Shown piece by piece: positions 31,742 through 36,239 of a stretch of DNA of 36,239 nucleotides. The stretch is from the NCBI GenBank assembly GCA_902406105.1, contig CABPCP010000030.1:1-36239 (forward strand). Direction: 5' to 3'. A program made the position numbers and the translations under genes. Positions within the stretch are counted from its first letter, which is position 1; each line of letters begins with the position of its first letter. The notes under the pieces were generated by a model that was given only the letters and a program-made list of their open reading frames with translations, did not search any database and was not told where the DNA came from. The stretch is from an uncultured Mordavella sp. GTDB taxonomy: Bacteria > Bacillota > Clostridia > Lachnospirales > Lachnospiraceae.

Positions 31742-34700
31742 ATGAGTAAGGTAAGACGAGTGTACGTGGAGAAAAAGCCGGGATTCGCTGTGCAGGCGGA
31801 AGAACTGCGGCATGAGATCCAAAGTTATCTTGGAATTAAGCAGGTGACTGGCGTGCGGGTACTGATCCGCTATGATGTAGAAGATCTTAGGTCAGAAACC
31901 TTTGAGAAGGCCTGCCAGGGGATTTTCGCGGAACCTCCGGTGGACAATCTTTATCTGGAGGAATTTCCAAAAGAGGCACAGGACCGTGTTTTCTCTGTAG
32001 AATACCTGCCGGGACAGTTTGATCAAAGAGCAGATTCCGCGGTCCAGTGCGTACAGTTTATCCGCGAGGATGAAATGCCGGTGATCCGTACCGCCACTAC
32101 CTATGTGATCCAGGGAGAGATCACAGACGAGGAATTTGCGGCCATTCGAAACCACTGCATCAATCCGGTGGATTCCAGGGAAGCTGGAGAAGAGAAGCCG
32201 GAAACTCTTGTAGTGAATTTTGATGAGCCAAAAGACGTGATCGTCTTCCAGGGCTTCCAAGATATGGGAGAGCAGGAACTGAAGGGATTGTATGATTCCC
32301 TGGGACTTGCTATGACGTTTAAAGATTTCCTCCATATTCAGAATTATTTTAAAGGAGAAGAAAAAAGAGATCCTTCCATGACAGAGATCCGGGTGCTGGA
32401 CACCTATTGGTCGGATCACTGCCGGCATACCACCTTCTCCACCGAGCTTACAGACGTTTCCTTCGGAGACGGAGACTACCGGGAGCCTATGGAGGAGACC
32501 TACCGCCAGTATCTGAAAGATCACAGCGAGATCTTCCGCGGCAGAGAGGATAAGTTCGTCTGCCTGATGGATCTTGCGCTGATGGCGATGCGTAAGCTGA
32601 AAAAGGAAGGAAAGTTAGAGGACCAGGAAGAGTCGGAAGAGATCAACGCCTGCAGCATTGTGGTCCCTGTAGAAGTAGACGGGGTGGAGGAAGAATGGCT
32701 GGTGAATTTCAAGAATGAGACCCACAACCATCCGACCGAGATCGAACCTTTCGGAGGAGCGGCCACCTGCCTGGGAGGCGCGATCCGGGATCCCCTGTCA
32801 GGAAGGACCTATGTGTACCAGGCTATGCGCGTGACGGGCGCCGCGGACCCGACAGTTTCTATGGGAGATACCATGAAGGGGAAACTGCCTCAGAAAAAGC
32901 TGGTGAGGGAAGCGGCTCACGGATACAGTTCCTACGGCAACCAGATCGGACTTGCTACAGGGGCGGTCAAAGAAATCTATCACCCTGATTATGTGGCGAA
33001 ACGGATGGAGATTGGGGCAGTACTGGGCGCGGCTCCCAGACGGGCCGTGATCCGAGAGACTTCAGATCCGGGAGATATTATCATTCTTCTGGGCGGAAGG
33101 ACCGGACGGGACGGCTGCGGCGGAGCCACGGGATCTTCCAAAGTTCATACAGAAGAATCGATCGAGACCTGCGGAGCGGAAGTGCAGAAGGGAAATCCGC
33201 CTACCGAGCGTAAGATCCAGCGTCTGTTCCGCAGAGAGGAAGTCAGCCGCCTGATCAAGAAATGCAACGACTTCGGGGCCGGCGGCGTATCCGTCGCGAT
33301 CGGCGAACTGGCTGATGGGCTCCGGGTGGATCTGGATAAAGTGCCGAAGAAATACGCGGGCTTAGACGGAACAGAGATCGCTATTTCAGAGTCTCAGGAA
33401 CGGATGGCCGTGGTCGTGGATCCCAAAGATGTGGATGCGTTTCTTGCATATGCCAAGGAAGAAAACCTGGAAGCCACAAAGGTTGCGGTGGTAACAGAAG
33501 AGCCGAGGCTGGTGCTGGTTTGGAGAGGCCGGGAGATCGTAAATATCGCAAGAGCATTCCTGGATACCAACGGGGCGCATCAAGAGACCCGTGTGGCGGT
33601 AGATCTTCCAAACCGGGCGGACAGTATCCTGGGAAGGCCGGAAGTAGAGGATGTACGGACAAAATGGCTGGAAACTTTAAAGGATTTGAATGTCTGCTCC
33701 CAGAAAGGCCTGGTAGAAATGTTCGACGGTTCTATCGGAGCTGGTTCTGTCCTGATGCCCCATGGCGGGAAGTACCAGATGACGGAGACCCAGACCATGG
33801 TAGCCAAACTGCCGGTGCTGAATGGAGACTGCGATACTGTAACGATGATGAGTTATGGATTTGACCCTTATCTGTCATCCTGGAGCCCATATCATGGCGC
33901 CATTTACGCAGTGACAGAATCAGTGGCGAAGATCGTGGCTTCCGGCGGCGACTTCCGGAAGATCCGATTCACCTTCCAGGAATACTTCCGGAGGATGACA
34001 GAAGATCCTCATAGATGGAGCCAGCCTTTCGCGGCTCTTTTAGGAGCTTACAGCGCCCAGCTTGGCTTTGGCCTTCCTTCTATCGGCGGAAAAGACAGTA
34101 TGTCAGGGACTTTTGAAGAGATCGACGTACCGCCGACATTGGTTTCTTTCGCGGTAGACGTGGCAAAAGAAAAGGACGTGATCACACCGGAATTGAAGAA
34201 AGCGGGAAGCAAGCTGATCCGGATCGGCATTGAGAAAGACGAGTACGATATTCCTGTCTATGAGAAGGTGATGGAACAATACGGGAAACTGACGGAAGAT
34301 ATGCGGGCCGGAAGGATTTTATCCGCCTATGTAACAGACCGTCATGGAGTGATCGCGGCAGTCAGCAAGATGGCTTTTGGAAATGGAATGGGTGTGAAGA
34401 TCGAACATTCTATGGATCCAAGAGATCTGTTTGCGCCGGCTTTTGGTGAAATCGTGGCGGAAGTGCCGGAGGGCAAAGTCGGAGAACTTGCGGTGAGCTA
34501 TACGGTGATCGGTGAAGTGACCGATGACGGACGTTTCTCCTATGGAAATGTGGAGATTCCGCTCTGCGAGGCCGAGGAGGCTTGGACAGGAACCTTAGAG
34601 AAGGTATTTCCTACCCGCTCCGGAGCAGAGGAAGAGCCGGAAGCAGTCTTCCTGACAAAGATCGCCGGGAAGGAAACAGAAGGCAGACTGCGGGAAGACG

Positions 34701-35548
34701 GCTGCTTCGAGGCTTCAAAAGTCTATGTGTGCGGCCATAAGATCGGGCAGCCTACCGTGTTTATTCCAGTATTTCCTGGAACCAACTGTGAATTTGACAG
34801 CGCCAAAGCCTTTGAACGGGCAGGGGCAAAGACGGTGGTGAAAGTGTTCCGCAATCTGGATGCGGCAGACATTGTAGATTCTGTGCAGGTGTTTGAGAAA
34901 GCTATTAACGAGGCCCAGATCATCATGTTCCCAGGCGGATTCAGCGCGGGAGACGAACCGGACGGTTCCGCAAAATTTTTTGCCACCGCTTTCCAGAACG
35001 CAAAGCTAAAAGAAGCGGTGGAGCGGCTGCTGAATGAAAGAGACGGACTTGCTCTTGGAATCTGCAACGGATTCCAGGCTTTGATCAAACTGGGACTGGT
35101 GCCGTCCGGTAAGATCACAGGCCAGATGGAAAATTCCCCCACTTTGACCTACAATACCATCGGACGTCACATTTCAAAGATGGTCTATACAAAAGTGGTG
35201 ACAAATAAATCTCCATGGCTTTCCCAGGCTGAGCTTGGCGGTGTTTATGTAAATCCGGCTTCCCACGGAGAAGGCCGCTTTGTAGCGCCGAAGGAGGCGA
35301 TCGCTCAATTATTTGCCAATGGACAGGTGGCTACCAGATACTGTGACCCGGAAGGAAATATCTGTGTCGGTGACGAAGAATGGAATGTGAACGGTTCCTA
35401 TCTGGCTATTGAGGGTATTACCAGCCCGGACGGCCGTGCGTTTGGGAAAATGGCCCACGCGGAACGGCGGGGAAGGTCTGTGGCTGTGAACATATATGGG
35501 GAGCAGGACATGAAGATCTTTGAGTCTGGTGTGGCTTACTTTAAATAG
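31742..35548 (+). CDS. purL: Phosphoribosylformylglycinamidine synthase, single-chain
   Basis: This 1268-residue enzyme catalyses the fourth step of purine synthesis: FGAR, glutamine and ATP to FGAM. It is the large fused form with a PurS-like N-terminal region (about 1-150), two AIRS-like halves (DTYWSDHCRHTTF at about 220; the metal- and ATP-binding loop in KNETHNHPTEIEPFGGAATCLGG), and a C-terminal glutaminase. The glutaminase has nucleophile Cys1108 (LGICNGFQ) and the His1175/Glu1177 pair (SHGEGRF). GATGGAGGAAAA precedes the ATG. It differs from the split PurS/PurQ/PurL of Bacillus and is frequent in Lachnospiraceae. No other pur gene is adjacent. Confidence 0.97.
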   Translation: MSKVRRVYVEKKPGFAVQAEELRHEIQSYLGIKQVTGVRVLIRYDVEDLRSETFEKACQGIFAEPPVDNLYLEEFPKEAQDRVFSVEYLPGQFDQRADSAVQCVQFIREDEMPVIRTATTYVIQGEITDEEFAAIRNHCINPVDSREAGEEKPETLVVNFDEPKDVIVFQGFQDMGEQELKGLYDSLGLAMTFKDFLHIQNYFKGEEKRDPSMTEIRVLDTYWSDHCRHTTFSTELTDVSFGDGDYREPMEETYRQYLKDHSEIFRGREDKFVCLMDLALMAMRKLKKEGKLEDQEESEEINACSIVVPVEVDGVEEEWLVNFKNETHNHPTEIEPFGGAATCLGGAIRDPLSGRTYVYQAMRVTGAADPTVSMGDTMKGKLPQKKLVREAAHGYSSYGNQIGLATGAVKEIYHPDYVAKRMEIGAVLGAAPRRAVIRETSDPGDIIILLGGRTGRDGCGGATGSSKVHTEESIETCGAEVQKGNPPTERKIQRLFRREEVSRLIKKCNDFGAGGVSVAIGELADGLRVDLDKVPKKYAGLDGTEIAISESQERMAVVVDPKDVDAFLAYAKEENLEATKVAVVTEEPRLVLVWRGREIVNIARAFLDTNGAHQETRVAVDLPNRADSILGRPEVEDVRTKWLETLKDLNVCSQKGLVEMFDGSIGAGSVLMPHGGKYQMTETQTMVAKLPVLNGDCDTVTMMSYGFDPYLSSWSPYHGAIYAVTESVAKIVASGGDFRKIRFTFQEYFRRMTEDPHRWSQPFAALLGAYSAQLGFGLPSIGGKDSMSGTFEEIDVPPTLVSFAVDVAKEKDVITPELKKAGSKLIRIGIEKDEYDIPVYEKVMEQYGKLTEDMRAGRILSAYVTDRHGVIAAVSKMAFGNGMGVKIEHSMDPRDLFAPAFGEIVAEVPEGKVGELAVSYTVIGEVTDDGRFSYGNVEIPLCEAEEAWTGTLEKVFPTRSGAEEEPEAVFLTKIAGKETEGRLREDGCFEASKVYVCGHKIGQPTVFIPVFPGTNCEFDSAKAFERAGAKTVVKVFRNLDAADIVDSVQVFEKAINEAQIIMFPGGFSAGDEPDGSAKFFATAFQNAKLKEAVERLLNERDGLALGICNGFQALIKLGLVPSGKITGQMENSPTLTYNTIGRHISKMVYTKVVTNKSPWLSQAELGGVYVNPASHGEGRFVAPKEAIAQLFANGQVATRYCDPEGNICVGDEEWNVNGSYLAIEGITSPDGRAFGKMAHAERRGRSVAVNIYGEQDMKIFESGVAYFK

Positions 35549-36239
<691 letters not shown>

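Overview
The window looks like chromosome from a spore-forming, anaerobic Clostridia member, most probably Lachnospiraceae. Supporting signs are strong AGGAGG ribosome binding sites, sigma-A promoters with 17-bp spacers, a Gram-positive LexA box at recA, SpoIIM- and DacB-type sporulation genes, a flavin reductase-rubredoxin protein, RNase Y, a single-chain PurL, and B. subtilis-like synteny (scpA-scpB-dacB; nudix-spoIIM; recA followed by recX). No phage, insertion sequence, CRISPR array, tRNA or rRNA gene was seen, and no gap longer than 300 bases lacks a gene.

Region 1 (1-7221, + strand) is one tight operon. It holds the end of a sugar-type solute-binding protein, two CUT1 (MalF/MalG-type) permeases, three uroporphyrinogen-decarboxylase-superfamily methyltransferases, a corrinoid protein, and an ASKHA/2Fe-2S reductive activator of corrinoid proteins. 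This reads as an importer wired directly to a B12-dependent demethylation machine. The substrate is unknown, and the pairing with a carbohydrate-type transporter makes this the most novel system in the window.

Region 2 (7222-11975) is a DNA-repair block. A promoter carrying two LexA boxes drives a radical SAM DNA repair/modification protein (with a helix-hairpin-helix) and its partner of the DUF4130 family. Next comes an XPD/DinG-type iron-sulfur helicase with an N-terminal RecB/Cas4-like nuclease domain. The first two genes therefore look SOS-induced.

Region 3 (11983-13945, - strand) is a YtrA-type GntR regulator with a two-gene ABC exporter, fronted by a perfect 22-bp operator palindrome.

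Region 4 (14020-22370, + strand) contains a HAD phosphatase, a membrane metallophosphoesterase, scpAB (chromosome segregation), a dacB-like D,D-carboxypeptidase behind a sigma-E-like promoter, a YbaK-type deacylase, an AraC regulator, a GH13 alpha-glucosidase and a maltose-type O-acetyltransferase.

Region 5 (22390-25933) has a candidate small RNA with its own promoter and terminator, then LexA-controlled recA, recX and rny.

Region 6 (25979-36239) holds a nudix hydrolase and spoIIM. These converge on a flavin reductase-rubredoxin gene across a perfect 54-bp palindrome that contains both stop codons. Then come argS, an AlaX-type editing protein, a TIGR01906 membrane protein, purL, and the 5' part of an NADP-type glutamate dehydrogenase gene that runs off the end.
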